Below, one piece after another: positions 28,115 through 35,433 of a DNA stretch of 64,000 nt. How positions within the stretch are numbered: position 1 is the stretch's first letter; each line of letters starts with the position of its first letter. The stretch is from Methanobacteriaceae archaeon. Lineage in GTDB: Archaea; Methanobacteriota; Methanobacteria; Methanobacteriales; Methanobacteriaceae. The DNA is taken from NCBI GenBank assembly GCA_029219465.1, contig JAQXTL010000006.1, forward strand, positions 1-64,000, given 5' to 3'. A program made the position numbers and the translations under genes. The notes below the pieces were generated by a model, which worked only from the letters and a program-made list of their open reading frames with translations, was not told where the DNA came from and did no database searches.

Positions 28115-28741
28115 TTGCATATACCTGATGGATTTATACCAATCGCACAATGTTTAATATATTATGTAATTTTAATTGTTGCATTGTACTTCTCTGTAAA
28201 ATGGGCTAAATCAAACTTAGATGAAAAACGTATCCCACTTTTAGCAGTACTTGCAGCAGGTATCTTTGCAATCATGTCCATGAACATGCCAATTCCATTT
28301 GGTACCAGTGGTCACATGGTTGGAGGTGCACTCGTAGCTATTGTATTTTTAGCACCTGAAGCAGCTGTTTTAGTATTCACAGTTGTATTACTCATCCAAG
28401 CATTAATATTCGGAGACGGAGGACTTACTGCATTAGCAGCAAACGTAATTAATATGGGTATCGTTGGAGGAGCAGTAGGTTTATACACATTTAAAGCATT
28501 AAACACCAAAATCGGAAACTACCCTGCAGTAGGAATCGCAGCATGGTTAGCTACAGTACTTGCAGCATTAGCATGCGCTATTGAAATGAGCATTGCTGGA
28601 ACTTTCCCAATAAATATCGGTATCCCTTCCATGGTATTATACCACTTCTTTATTGGAATAATCGAAGCAGTATTAACTGTAGTTGTTGTTGCAGCATTAG
28701 ACAAATTTAGACCAGACTTACTTGCATGGAACAAAAATTAA
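28115..28741 (+). CDS. nikM: Nickel/cobalt ECF transporter substrate-binding protein
   Basis: A 208-residue CbiM/NikM membrane protein with about six to seven helices. The mature N-terminus MHIPDGFIP is the family's metal site: the amino group and His2 bind Ni or Co. This fixes the start at the TTG at 28115, with GGAGG 8 nt upstream; a TTG at 28100 is in frame but would bury the motif. The MHIPDG form leans toward nickel rather than cobalt. The operon continues with the N, Q and O components. Confidence 0.85.
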   Translation: MHIPDGFIPIAQCLIYYVILIVALYFSVKWAKSNLDEKRIPLLAVLAAGIFAIMSMNMPIPFGTSGHMVGGALVAIVFLAPEAAVLVFTVVLLIQALIFGDGGLTALAANVINMGIVGGAVGLYTFKALNTKIGNYPAVGIAAWLATVLAALACAIEMSIAGTFPINIGIPSMVLYHFFIGIIEAVLTVVVVAALDKFRPDLLAWNKN

Positions 28742-28754
28742 AGGAGAGATATAA

Positions 28755-29060
28755 ATGGATAAAAAAGATGTATCTTTAATTATTGTTGCAGTTGTTATTT
28801 GTGTCGTAATAAGTTGTCTTTCACCATATATTGCATCTGGTGATCCAGACGGTCTTGAAAAATCTGCAGAAGACGCAAATGTTCCTGAAGGATACCAAGT
28901 TGAACAAATTAACGGAATTCCTGAAGCAATCTTCCCAGATTACGCATTTTCAAATGCTCCAGATAACCAAGTATTACAAATTGTAGCACTGGTAATCGGT
29001 ACAATTTTAACTCTTGGAATTGGATATGGAGTTGCAACAATTTTAAAAAGTAGAAATTAA
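28755..29060 (+). CDS. nikN: PDGLE-domain component of nickel/cobalt transporter
   Basis: A 101-residue protein with helices at residues 6-26 and 76-95. The segment between them has SGDPDGLEKSAED near residue 30, the PDGLE motif, and FPDYAF near 58. PDGLE proteins are the N-type auxiliary component of Ni/Co ECF transporters. It follows nikM by 13 nt behind GGAGAG. Confidence 0.85.
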   Translation: MDKKDVSLIIVAVVICVVISCLSPYIASGDPDGLEKSAEDANVPEGYQVEQINGIPEAIFPDYAFSNAPDNQVLQIVALVIGTILTLGIGYGVATILKSRN

Positions 29061-29144
29061 ATTATATTAATTTCTTCTTTTTTTTACATAAAAAACAAAA
29101 TAATAATATATTACTATTTTTTAATATTATATTAGTGAATTAAT

Positions 29145-29975
29145 ATGGTAGATATAACACAAATAATGAGGTTTGATGAACTTGCATCCAAGCAAAGTCC
29201 AATTCATAATCTCGAAGGAAGAATTAAATTAATAACCTCAATTTTAATAATACTCATTTGTGTTACCTCAAAAGAACTTTTTATACCAATAATTTTAGAG
29301 ATAATGTTATTAATTATCTTAAAAATAGCTAATTTATCATATATTGATTCAGCAAAAAGATTATTAATGTTACTTCCATTTGGAGGAGCAATAATAATAT
29401 TCCAACCATTTATTCAACCGGGAAATATAATTTGGAGTTATTCCTGGTTACATATTACTGATTTTGGACTTAACTGGGCAATTTTATTGTTTGTACGTAT
29501 GATTGTTTGTTTAACAACAATTATTATCTACTCATCAACAACACCGCTACAGGAAATGGCAAGTTCATTTAGAAAATTAAAAATGCCAAGAGATTTGGCA
29601 ATGATTTTATCAATTATGGTAAGATTCTTGTTCTTATTTATTGATGAGCTTACATCAATTAGAAAAAGTCAAAAATCAAGGAATTTTAACATTCATTCCA
29701 AAAATACCCCATATAAATGGAGAGTAAAACAAGTTGGATACACAATAGGAATGATGTTTTTAAAATCATATGAACAAGGAGAACGTGTTCACAGAAGTAT
29801 GGTTAGTCGTGGATTTTCTGATGCATCAGAAATGTTTGATGAAAAAAAATCTCCTGAAAAAAGCGATTATGCATTTATTATTTCAATTATACTTATCATA
29901 ATCATACTTGAAATTATTATATTCAAATACAGTGGTCAATTAGGTTATATTGGTCAAAACTTATCAATTAATTAG
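29145..29975 (+). CDS. nikQ: ECF transporter transmembrane protein (NikQ/CbiQ)
   Basis: A 276-residue EcfT-type protein with about five to six helices. The coupling motifs on the cytoplasmic loops are visible near residue 176 (RKSQKSRNF, an Ala-Arg-Gly-like box) and near 216 ([10 protein letters not shown]), where the ATPases bind. An 84-nt gap with a T-rich stretch separates it from nikN, so partial termination or a second promoter is possible. Confidence 0.85.
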   Translation: MVDITQIMRFDELASKQSPIHNLEGRIKLITSILIILICVTSKELFIPIILEIMLLIILKIANLSYIDSAKRLLMLLPFGGAIIIFQPFIQPGNIIWSYSWLHITDFGLNWAILLFVRMIVCLTTIIIYSSTTPLQEMASSFRKLKMPRDLAMILSIMVRFLFLFIDELTSIRKSQKSRNFNIHSKNTPYKWRVKQVGYTIGMMFLKSYEQGERVHRSMVSRGFSDASEMFDEKKSPEKSDYAFIISIILIIIILEIIIFKYSGQLGYIGQNLSIN

Positions 29976-29983
29976 GTGACATA

Positions 29984-30823
29984 ATGCAACAAATTCATTT
30001 AGAGACAAAAAACTTATCTTTTACTTATCCTGATGGAACTGAAGCTTTAAAAAATGTAAATATTCAAATTAAAAAAGGAGAAAAGATTGCAATTATGGGA
30101 CCTAATGGTGCTGGAAAATCAACATTATTTTCCCATTTTAATGGTTTAAGCGAACCTACATCAGGACATGTTGAAATTGATGGTGAAAAGATAGTTTTTA
30201 CAAGAGAAGAGTTGCTTAAAGTAAGACAAAAAGTAGGAATTGTGTTCCAAGATCCAAATGACCAGTTATTTGCACCTACTGTTAAAGAAGATGTTGCATT
30301 TGGACCAATGAATTTAGGTCTTGACTATGATGAAGTAAACGCAAGAATCAAAGAAGCATTGGAAATGGTGGGTATGAGTGGTTTTGAAGATAAAACTCCT
30401 CATCATTTAAGTGGAGGTCAGCAAAAAAGAGTAGCTATTGCAGGAATTATTGCAATGAGACCAGAAATAATGATTCTTGATGAGCCAACTGCAGGTCTTG
30501 ACCCAGAAGGTGTTGATAAAGTATTAAACATTTTAAACAAGCTTAACGAAGAAGGAATGAGCATTATTATCTCATCACACGATATTGAAATGGTTAATCA
30601 CTTTGCAGATAAAATATTTGTTTTATATGGTGGAGAAATAATAGCTAAAGGAGATAAACACCAAATATTCTCTGATAAGGAATTATTAAAAAAAGCTCAC
30701 CTAAAAGCACCAATAACAACTGAAATTTTATACAAATTAAAAAAAAATGGACTTGATGTCGATACTCATAAAATAACAGTTGATGAACTGGTTAATGAAA
30801 TTCTTGACATCACAAAAAAATAA
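29984..30823 (+). CDS. nikO: ECF transporter ATPase (NikO/CbiO)
   Basis: A 279-residue ABC ATPase. Walker A is [13 protein letters not shown] near residue 38, the signature is [13 protein letters not shown] near 143 and Walker B is [13 protein letters not shown] near 162. It energises metal uptake through NikQ. The gene starts 8 nt after nikQ. It ends convergently with a small zinc ribbon gene. Confidence 0.9.
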   Translation: MQQIHLETKNLSFTYPDGTEALKNVNIQIKKGEKIAIMGPNGAGKSTLFSHFNGLSEPTSGHVEIDGEKIVFTREELLKVRQKVGIVFQDPNDQLFAPTVKEDVAFGPMNLGLDYDEVNARIKEALEMVGMSGFEDKTPHHLSGGQQKRVAIAGIIAMRPEIMILDEPTAGLDPEGVDKVLNILNKLNEEGMSIIISSHDIEMVNHFADKIFVLYGGEIIAKGDKHQIFSDKELLKKAHLKAPITTEILYKLKKNGLDVDTHKITVDELVNEILDITKK

Positions 30824-30825
30824 GA

Positions 30826-31014
30826 TTATTTTCTTTTTTTAAATTTATTTTTAAGTTTTTTAATAAATTCAAATTCTTCATCAAGTTCCAGAGAATTCCC
30901 AAATCCGCAATTAGGACAGTGAACCTGATTACAGTTATGTTTTCCACAACTACTGCATCCACGGTTTTCTAACTTATTTTCATCAAATTCAAAACCGCAC
31001 ATTCTACATTTCAT
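30826..31014 (-). CDS. Small zinc-ribbon protein downstream of feoA
   Basis: A 62-residue protein with four CxxC-type pairs or singles: CRMCG (3-7), CSSCG (20-24), C28 and C33, and CPNCG (33-37). It ends in a basic Lys/Arg tail. It probably binds one or two zinc ions. It lies 49 nt downstream of feoA on the same strand and is likely co-transcribed, which suggests a role in the iron system; that is inference. Confidence 0.7.
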   Translation of the reverse strand: MKCRMCGFEFDENKLENRGCSSCGKHNCNQVHCPNCGFGNSLELDEEFEFIKKLKNKFKKRK

Positions 31015-31063
31015 ATTATGACCTTTAATAAAAAGTATTTAAAAAAAAATAAAAACATTGAAG

Positions 31064-31291
31064 CTATTCAACTTCAATATTTCCAGCTTCTTCTTTACGA
31101 AGACAAATATCATATCCTTTTATAGTCATTTCAATAGGATCTCCTAAAGTAGCAACTTTTTTAAGAGTAATTTTTGCTCCTTTAACAAAACCCATCCCTA
31201 ATAAATGCCTTTTTAAATCAACATCCCCAGTGTCATGATATTTAACTATTGTTACAGTCTCACCAGGTTTCGCATCTTTTAAGGTTTTCAT
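31064..31291 (-). CDS. feoA: Ferrous iron transport protein A
   Basis: A 75-residue FeoA of the SH3-like fold. The typical segments are GETVTIVKYHDTGD near residue 10, KRHLLGMGFVKGAKITLKKV near 28 and MTIKGYDICLRKEEAGNIEV at the end. FeoA binds the FeoB transporter and modulates it. GGTGAT precedes ATG. It has its own promoter (box at 31358-31366) and an operator near the start site. Confidence 0.92.
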   Translation of the reverse strand: MKTLKDAKPGETVTIVKYHDTGDVDLKRHLLGMGFVKGAKITLKKVATLGDPIEMTIKGYDICLRKEEAGNIEVE

Positions 31292-31310
31292 TTTATATCA
31301 CCAAATAATA

Positions 31311-31330
31311 ATTTTTAGGTATCTAAAAAT
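31311..31330. promoter_or_regulatory. Iron-box operator at feoA transcription start
   Basis: ATTTTTAG-GTAT-CTAAAAAT is an 8-4-8 inverted repeat containing TTTAGG. It lies just downstream of the predicted feoA start (about 31336), where a bound repressor would block transcription. It belongs to a set of related sites in this locus that resemble DtxR/IdeR operators. Confidence 0.6.
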
Positions 31331-31357
31331 TCTTATTTAATAGTTTATTACAAGACA

Positions 31358-31366
31358 TATATAAAG
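31358..31366 (-). promoter_or_regulatory. feoA promoter (box A)
   Basis: The minus strand reads CTTTATATA. The start is predicted near 31336. It is bracketed by operator-like repeats at 31370-31385 and 31311-31330. Confidence 0.55.
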
Positions 31367-31369
31367 ATT

Positions 31370-31385
31370 TATAGTTTATCCTAAA
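31370..31385. promoter_or_regulatory. Degenerate iron-box upstream of feoA promoter
   Basis: TATAGTTTATCCTAAA differs from the feoB site TTTAGGTTATCCTAAA at two positions, both in the left half. It sits directly before the feoA box A and ends at the stop codon of the downstream micro-ORF. Confidence 0.4.
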
Positions 31386-31436
31386 TTATTTTTTATTAGG
31401 AGTTTTGACTCCACTAATACCACTTCTACTACGCAT
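31386..31436 (-). CDS. Micro-ORF, 16 residues, second of a tandem pair
   Basis: The minus strand encodes MRSRSGISGVKTPNKK followed by TAA. GAGGTG lies 5 nt before the ATG. It is a near copy of the micro-ORF at 31468-31521: the first seven residues are identical, and residues 9-13 (GVKTP) are kept although the GTC/GTT and AAA/AAG codons differ silently. Kept frame, kept ribosome binding site and silent changes argue that it is translated. It lies between feoB and feoA on the same strand. I recognise no family; the peptide is basic and soluble. Confidence 0.6.
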   Translation of the reverse strand: MRSRSGISGVKTPNKK

Positions 31437-31467
31437 AATTACACCTCATAAAATTAAATTATAATAA

Positions 31468-31521
31468 TTATTCATCATCTTTAGGAGTCTTAACTCCTCT
31501 AATACCACTTCTACTACGCAT
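31468..31521 (-). CDS. Micro-ORF, 17 residues, first of a tandem pair
   Basis: The minus strand encodes MRSRSGIRGVKTPKDDE followed by TAA. GGAGGT lies 7 nt before the ATG, one of the best ribosome binding sites in the window. It is driven by its own promoter (box at 31588-31596) with an upstream TTTAGG-N4-CCTAAA operator, so expression is probably controlled by iron or a similar metal. The 31-nt gap to the second copy has no promoter. A 6-bp hairpin (AGGAGT/ACTCCT, 31483-31498) lies in the coding part. No known small protein matches in my memory. Confidence 0.65.
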   Translation of the reverse strand: MRSRSGIRGVKTPKDDE

Positions 31522-31541
31522 AATATAAACCTCCATTAAAA

Positions 31542-31557
31542 TTTAGTTATGACTAAA
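31542..31557. promoter_or_regulatory. Degenerate iron-box near micro-ORF transcription start
   Basis: TTTAGT-TATG-ACTAAA differs from the consensus in one base of each arm and keeps the symmetry. It lies just downstream of the start predicted near 31565, as the intact sites do in the feoA and tctA-side promoters. Confidence 0.45.
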
Positions 31558-31587
31558 AATACTTAATCAATACTTTGTTGCAAGTAA

Positions 31588-31596
31588 TATATAAAT
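31588..31596 (-). promoter_or_regulatory. Micro-ORF promoter (box A)
   Basis: The minus strand reads ATTTATATA. It predicts a start near 31565 and a leader of about 44 nt before the first micro-ORF. It lies after the feoB terminator, so the micro-ORFs form their own transcription unit. Confidence 0.55.
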
Positions 31597-31597
31597 A

Positions 31598-31613
31598 TTT
31601 AGGTATGCCTAAA
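31598..31613. promoter_or_regulatory. Iron-box operator upstream of micro-ORF promoter
   Basis: TTTAGG-TATG-CCTAAA is a perfect 6-4-6 inverted repeat abutting the box A at 31588-31596, over the position of the TFB-recognition element. It is of the DtxR/IdeR type. Confidence 0.65.
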
Positions 31614-31628
31614 ACTTAAAAATTTAAA

Positions 31629-31656
31629 AAAAAATAATGGATAAATAAATTATCCA
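31629..31656 (-). terminator. Hairpin terminator after feoB
   Basis: TGGATAA (31638-31644) and TTATCCA (31650-31656) form a 7-bp stem with a 5-nt loop. On the minus strand it is followed by ATTA and nine T. The feoB stop codon lies in the stem. Confidence 0.7.
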
Positions 31657-33668
31657 AATCCTAACAATAAACCAATGTTATAGATTAAAAATGATACAAT
31701 GTATGCAGTTGTAACAGTAATAGCACACATGGTCAATGCCCATTTATATCCGTTTGTTTCACTTTTAATTGCACCAATAACTGCCACACACGGAGTGTAT
31801 AACAATGTAAATGCCATAAATGAAAATCCTGACAATGGAGTAAATGAAGTTTGAATCAAGTGAGTTATTCCAGTATGATCATCTGCACTCATTCCCGCAA
31901 GAGTACCAAATGTAGAAACTACAACTTCCTTAGCAGCCAATCCAGACAAGATTGCTACTGCTGCCTGCCAGGTTCCAAAACCTAATGGAGCAAATATCGG
32001 AGCAATAGCTGTACCAATCATTCCTAAAATACTCATTTGAGGATCAGTTCCTCCAAATGGATAAATGTTTTCTAAAAGCCATAGCAAGATTGCAAAGGTA
32101 AGAATAATTGTTCCTGCTTTTTTCAAGAATCCTTTGGTTTTATCCCAAGCATGCAATAATGTTCCTTTTACAGAAGGTACTTTATAGGTTGGAAGTTCCA
32201 TAACAAATGGAGTAGACAATCCTTTAAACATTGTTCTTTTAAGAATAGCTGCAACAACTAATGCTACAACAATACCTAACAAGTAAATTGAAAGTAATAC
32301 TAAACCACCATTTTCCGGGAAGAATGCTGCAACAAATATTGCATAAATCGGCAATCTAGCAGTACAGGACATGAACGGAACAAGCATCATTGCAAGCATA
32401 CGGTCCCCTTCATTTTCCATGGTTCTTGTTGCCATAATAGCCGGTACACCACAACCAAAACCTAAAATCATTGGAATAAATGCTTTTCCATGAAGACCAA
32501 CAATTTTGTGCATGAGTTTATCCAAAGTAAAAGCTGCTCTTGCAAGATATCCACAGTCTTCCAAGAAACTTAGGAATAAAAACATCAGGAAGATAATTGG
32601 AGTGAATGTTAAAACACCACCTACACCACCAATAATACCATCACAAATAATTGATGAAATTACCCCAGGACCTAACTGTGCGGCTAACCATGAGCTTAAT
32701 GCTGAAAATGCTTCTTCAATTACAGTTTGGAAAGGAGCACCAACAACAAAGGTTACCTGGAACATTATAAACATGACAAGAACGAATATGAAAGGTGCTA
32801 AAATTCTGTTAGTAACTACCTTATCAATTCTATCAGAAAGGGTTTCTATTTCCACTTCAGGTTTTGCTACTACCTCAGCAACCAAACCATCGATAAATGC
32901 ATACCTTGCACTTGCAATAACTTCTTCTGGACCATCATTATAAACATCATACAAATGTTTACTTACTTTATCGGCTTCAACCATGATTCTAGACCCATTA
33001 GGAGCATGTTGAACCTTATCTATAACAATGGTGTCTTTTTCTAATAATTTGATAGCAGTCCAGATAGAAGGAACATTTAATAACCCTTCATCTTGTTCAA
33101 TGAAATCCTGAATCTCAAACAAGTGACCTTTAATATCATTACTGTATGAGAGTTTTTCACTTGAATCTTTAGGATTTGCAGCTACTTTTTCAACAGTACA
33201 GAGCAATTCTTCAAAGCCCTCTTTTGTTTTTGCATTGATTTCAATTACTGGAAATCCTAAAAGCTCACTCATCAAATCCATATTGATAACATGACCTTTT
33301 TTTAATGCAAAATCATTCATATTTACTGCTAAAATTAGATTAGCTCCAAGTTCCATCATTTGAACTGTTAAATATAAATTACGCTCTAGATTAGCCGCGT
33401 CAACCACATTAATAATAACATCAGAATCATCATCTACAATGAAATCACGAGAAACAATTTCTTCCATTGTATGAGCACTTAAAGCATAATTACCTGGCAA
33501 ATCAACAAGATCATATTCATATTCACCATGAGTAAAGTGACCTTCAGCTTTTTCAACAGTTTTCCCAGGCCAATTACCTACATGTTGATGCATACCAGTT
33601 AATTGATTGAAAACAGATGTTTTACCTACATTAGGGTTTCCTGCTAATCCAACAATTAATTTCTTCAT
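31650..33668 (-). CDS. feoB: Ferrous iron transport protein B
   Basis: A 672-residue iron transporter. The N-terminal G domain has GNPNVGKTSVF (G1, near residue 10), DLPGNYAL (G3, near 56) and NMND (G4, near 114); a helical linker follows; the last ~400 residues have about eight to ten helices with the two Gate repeats (GCGVPAIMATRTME, SCTARLPIYAI). It takes up Fe(II) for the many Fe-S enzymes and the FeGP cofactor. The ATG at 33668 has GGTG 7 nt upstream; an in-frame TTG two codons earlier is less likely. Confidence 0.95.
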   Translation of the reverse strand: MKKLIVGLAGNPNVGKTSVFNQLTGMHQHVGNWPGKTVEKAEGHFTHGEYEYDLVDLPGNYALSAHTMEEIVSRDFIVDDDSDVIINVVDAANLERNLYLTVQMMELGANLILAVNMNDFALKKGHVINMDLMSELLGFPVIEINAKTKEGFEELLCTVEKVAANPKDSSEKLSYSNDIKGHLFEIQDFIEQDEGLLNVPSIWTAIKLLEKDTIVIDKVQHAPNGSRIMVEADKVSKHLYDVYNDGPEEVIASARYAFIDGLVAEVVAKPEVEIETLSDRIDKVVTNRILAPFIFVLVMFIMFQVTFVVGAPFQTVIEEAFSALSSWLAAQLGPGVISSIICDGIIGGVGGVLTFTPIIFLMFLFLSFLEDCGYLARAAFTLDKLMHKIVGLHGKAFIPMILGFGCGVPAIMATRTMENEGDRMLAMMLVPFMSCTARLPIYAIFVAAFFPENGGLVLLSIYLLGIVVALVVAAILKRTMFKGLSTPFVMELPTYKVPSVKGTLLHAWDKTKGFLKKAGTIILTFAILLWLLENIYPFGGTDPQMSILGMIGTAIAPIFAPLGFGTWQAAVAILSGLAAKEVVVSTFGTLAGMSADDHTGITHLIQTSFTPLSGFSFMAFTLLYTPCVAVIGAIKSETNGYKWALTMCAITVTTAYIVSFLIYNIGLLLGFG

Positions 33669-33698
33669 TAGCAAACACCATAATTAAATAAAATATTC

Positions 33699-33714
33699 TT
33701 TAGGTTATCCTAAA
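33699..33714. promoter_or_regulatory. Iron-box operator at feoB transcription start
   Basis: TTTAGG-TTAT-CCTAAA is a perfect 6-4-6 inverted repeat that overlaps the feoB start predicted near 33714-33716. It lies 31 nt before the ATG. Confidence 0.65.
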
Positions 33715-33738
33715 TAGATATTAATTTCCATTTTATAT

Positions 33739-33746
33739 TATATAAA
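33739..33746 (-). promoter_or_regulatory. feoB promoter (box A)
   Basis: The minus strand reads TTTATATA. The predicted start coincides with the operator at 33699-33714. Confidence 0.55.
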
Positions 33747-33813
33747 TATTTGGCTTTTTATAAAGGACAATTGAATTATACACAAAATTTCTAAAAAGAA
33801 TTTTAATAATAAA

Positions 33814-33829
33814 TTTAGGCTAACCTAAA
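33814..33829. promoter_or_regulatory. Iron-box operator upstream of rightward promoter
   Basis: TTTAGG-CTAA-CCTAAA is a perfect 6-4-6 inverted repeat 12 bp before the box A at 33842-33849. Confidence 0.6.
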
Positions 33830-33841
33830 AAAATAGAAACA

Positions 33842-33849
33842 TTTATATA
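33842..33849 (+). promoter_or_regulatory. Rightward promoter of the tctA-side leader (box A)
   Basis: TTTATATA on the plus strand, bracketed by two perfect operator repeats. It predicts a start near 33874, about 300 nt before the next gene. Confidence 0.5.
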
Positions 33850-33883
33850 CTATTAAAACAAACTTTAATACAAGTGACATATA

Positions 33884-33899
33884 TTTAGGAGTACCTAAA
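33884..33899. promoter_or_regulatory. Iron-box operator near start of rightward transcript
   Basis: TTTAGG-AGTA-CCTAAA is a perfect 6-4-6 inverted repeat about 10 bp downstream of the predicted start. An alternative is that it serves a second leftward feoB promoter with a box at about 33876-33883. Confidence 0.6.
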
Positions 33900-33926
33900 T
33901 ATATCACTTTAAAAAAATTATTAGCC

Positions 33927-34093
33927 AAAGAGAGAATACAATCTCCAAAATATATATCTTTCATATTAAATTAGGTTTACACAATTTACTAATTTAATAA
34001 AAATCTGCCAAGATTTAAAAACGGTGTTGTAAGACACCATCTATCTCTCTTTTTATGATTCTTCTCAATTGAAGAGTCATAATATCTCTCTTT
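33927..34093 (+). ncRNA. Candidate structured RNA or leader with four tandem hairpins
   Basis: Four hairpins follow one another: 33964-33974/33989-33999 (11 bp perfect); AAATCT-GCCA-AGATTT at 34001-34016; GGTGTT-GTAA-GACACC at 34023-34038, closed by a GNRA-type tetraloop; and a 12-bp stem with one G-U pair at 34053-34064/34071-34082. The last two are each followed by TCTCTCTTT (34044-34052, 34085-34093), and upstream AAAGAGAGA (33927-33935) can pair with either copy. No good open reading frame exists. It may be a separate small RNA or the 5' leader of the tctA-like gene. Confidence 0.45.
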
Positions 34094-34175
34094 ATTTCTA
34101 AATTTTATTAAATCAATTAAATTTTCTCGTTTTACTTAAACAAAGCTTAAATTACAGTTTGATTAATTAATAGCT

Positions 34176-35429
34176 ATGATAGAACTAGTAATTGCATGTT
34201 TTATAGGAATATTAATTGGAACAACAACAGGTTTAATACCAGGAATACATGTTAATACAGCAGGAGCAATACTGTTTGCATCATCAGCCTTTTTATTATC
34301 TCAAGTTTCAGCCGAATTTCTTTGTGTTTTAATGGTTTCAATGTCAATAGCTCACGCACTGATTGAATTTGTACCTTCAATGCTTTTAGGAGTTCCACAG
34401 GAAGGAACCGCAACATCAATACTTCCAGGTCACAGAATGGTACTGGAAGGGCGATCAAAAGAAGTAATCAGAATTGTATCAGTAGGAGGATTTGGAGCAA
34501 TATTAGTCACAATAATAATGCTTCCAATCTTTTCAATAGCCCTACCATTTTTACATGGAATTTTAAAGCCATACACATGGATAATTCTTCTTGTAGCTTC
34601 AATTTACCTGACATATAACCTAACAGGCAATTTTAGAGACTTTTTATGGTCACTACTTTTATTCATATTATCCGGAGTTTTAGGATGGATTACCTTTCAA
34701 ACACCCATATCCTCAGGAGTTACATTAATGTGTACATTCTCCGGGCTTTTTGGAATAAGTACAATATTATTTAGCTTAAATGACTCATCGACACTGCCTG
34801 CACAAAACCCATTTTACACATTAAATCTTGATTATAATAAATTCAAAAGCATTTTTGCCGGAGGAATAACCGGAGCAATTTTAGGATTTCTTCCAGGATT
34901 TGGACCTGCACAGGGAACAATAATAGCACAAGCTGCAAGTGGAACAAATGATAATGAAGATGACGATACAGTAAATTTCCTGCTTGCAACATCAGGACTT
35001 AACATTTCCGATTGTCTTTTTTCTTTAATTGCAATATACATTATTGGAAATCCTAGAAGTGGAATTGCAGTTTATATGTCTTACTTGATTTCAGAAATGA
35101 ATATTAATCATCTTGCAATCTTTATTTTTGCATCACTTCTTGCAGTGTCTGTTTCACTGGCATTGTCTTTAAAATTAGGAGATTCATTTTCTAAAATAAT
35201 GAGAATGGTTGATTATAAAAAATTGTCAATTGGTGTTATTTTACTTCAGATTGTAATATTGTATGTGTTTATCTTTTATTATGAAGCACCTGTGGTTTAT
35301 ATGACAATTGCACTTATTACCTCAACTGCTCTTGGAATGCTTCCCCACTACATAGGTGTTGGAAAATCCCATTTAATGGGTGTTTTGATAATTCCTGCAA
35401 TTGTAATTTATATGAAAATGTTTATTTAA
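34176..35429 (+). CDS. TctA-like (DUF112) permease
   Basis: A 417-residue membrane protein with about ten to twelve helices, related to TctA of tripartite tricarboxylate transporters. The two glycine/proline-rich signatures are present: GTTTGLIPGIHVN near residue 15 and GAILGFLPGFGPAQG near 234. It is shorter than bacterial TctA (about 500) and no TctB or TctC gene is adjacent, as usual for archaeal members. Its leader starts from a promoter bracketed by iron-type operators, so a link to iron (for example an iron chelate) is possible but unproven. There is no clear ribosome binding site before the ATG. Confidence 0.75.
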   Translation: MIELVIACFIGILIGTTTGLIPGIHVNTAGAILFASSAFLLSQVSAEFLCVLMVSMSIAHALIEFVPSMLLGVPQEGTATSILPGHRMVLEGRSKEVIRIVSVGGFGAILVTIIMLPIFSIALPFLHGILKPYTWIILLVASIYLTYNLTGNFRDFLWSLLLFILSGVLGWITFQTPISSGVTLMCTFSGLFGISTILFSLNDSSTLPAQNPFYTLNLDYNKFKSIFAGGITGAILGFLPGFGPAQGTIIAQAASGTNDNEDDDTVNFLLATSGLNISDCLFSLIAIYIIGNPRSGIAVYMSYLISEMNINHLAIFIFASLLAVSVSLALSLKLGDSFSKIMRMVDYKKLSIGVILLQIVILYVFIFYYEAPVVYMTIALITSTALGMLPHYIGVGKSHLMGVLIIPAIVIYMKMFI

Positions 35430-35433
35430 TAGC

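Noticed and set aside
33836-33963. Minus-strand open frame of about 48 codons beginning ATGAAAGATATA between feoB and the tctA-like gene
   Set aside because: It has no ribosome binding site, crosses an operator and promoter, and has an unlikely composition. The RNA hairpin reading on the other strand explains the region better.
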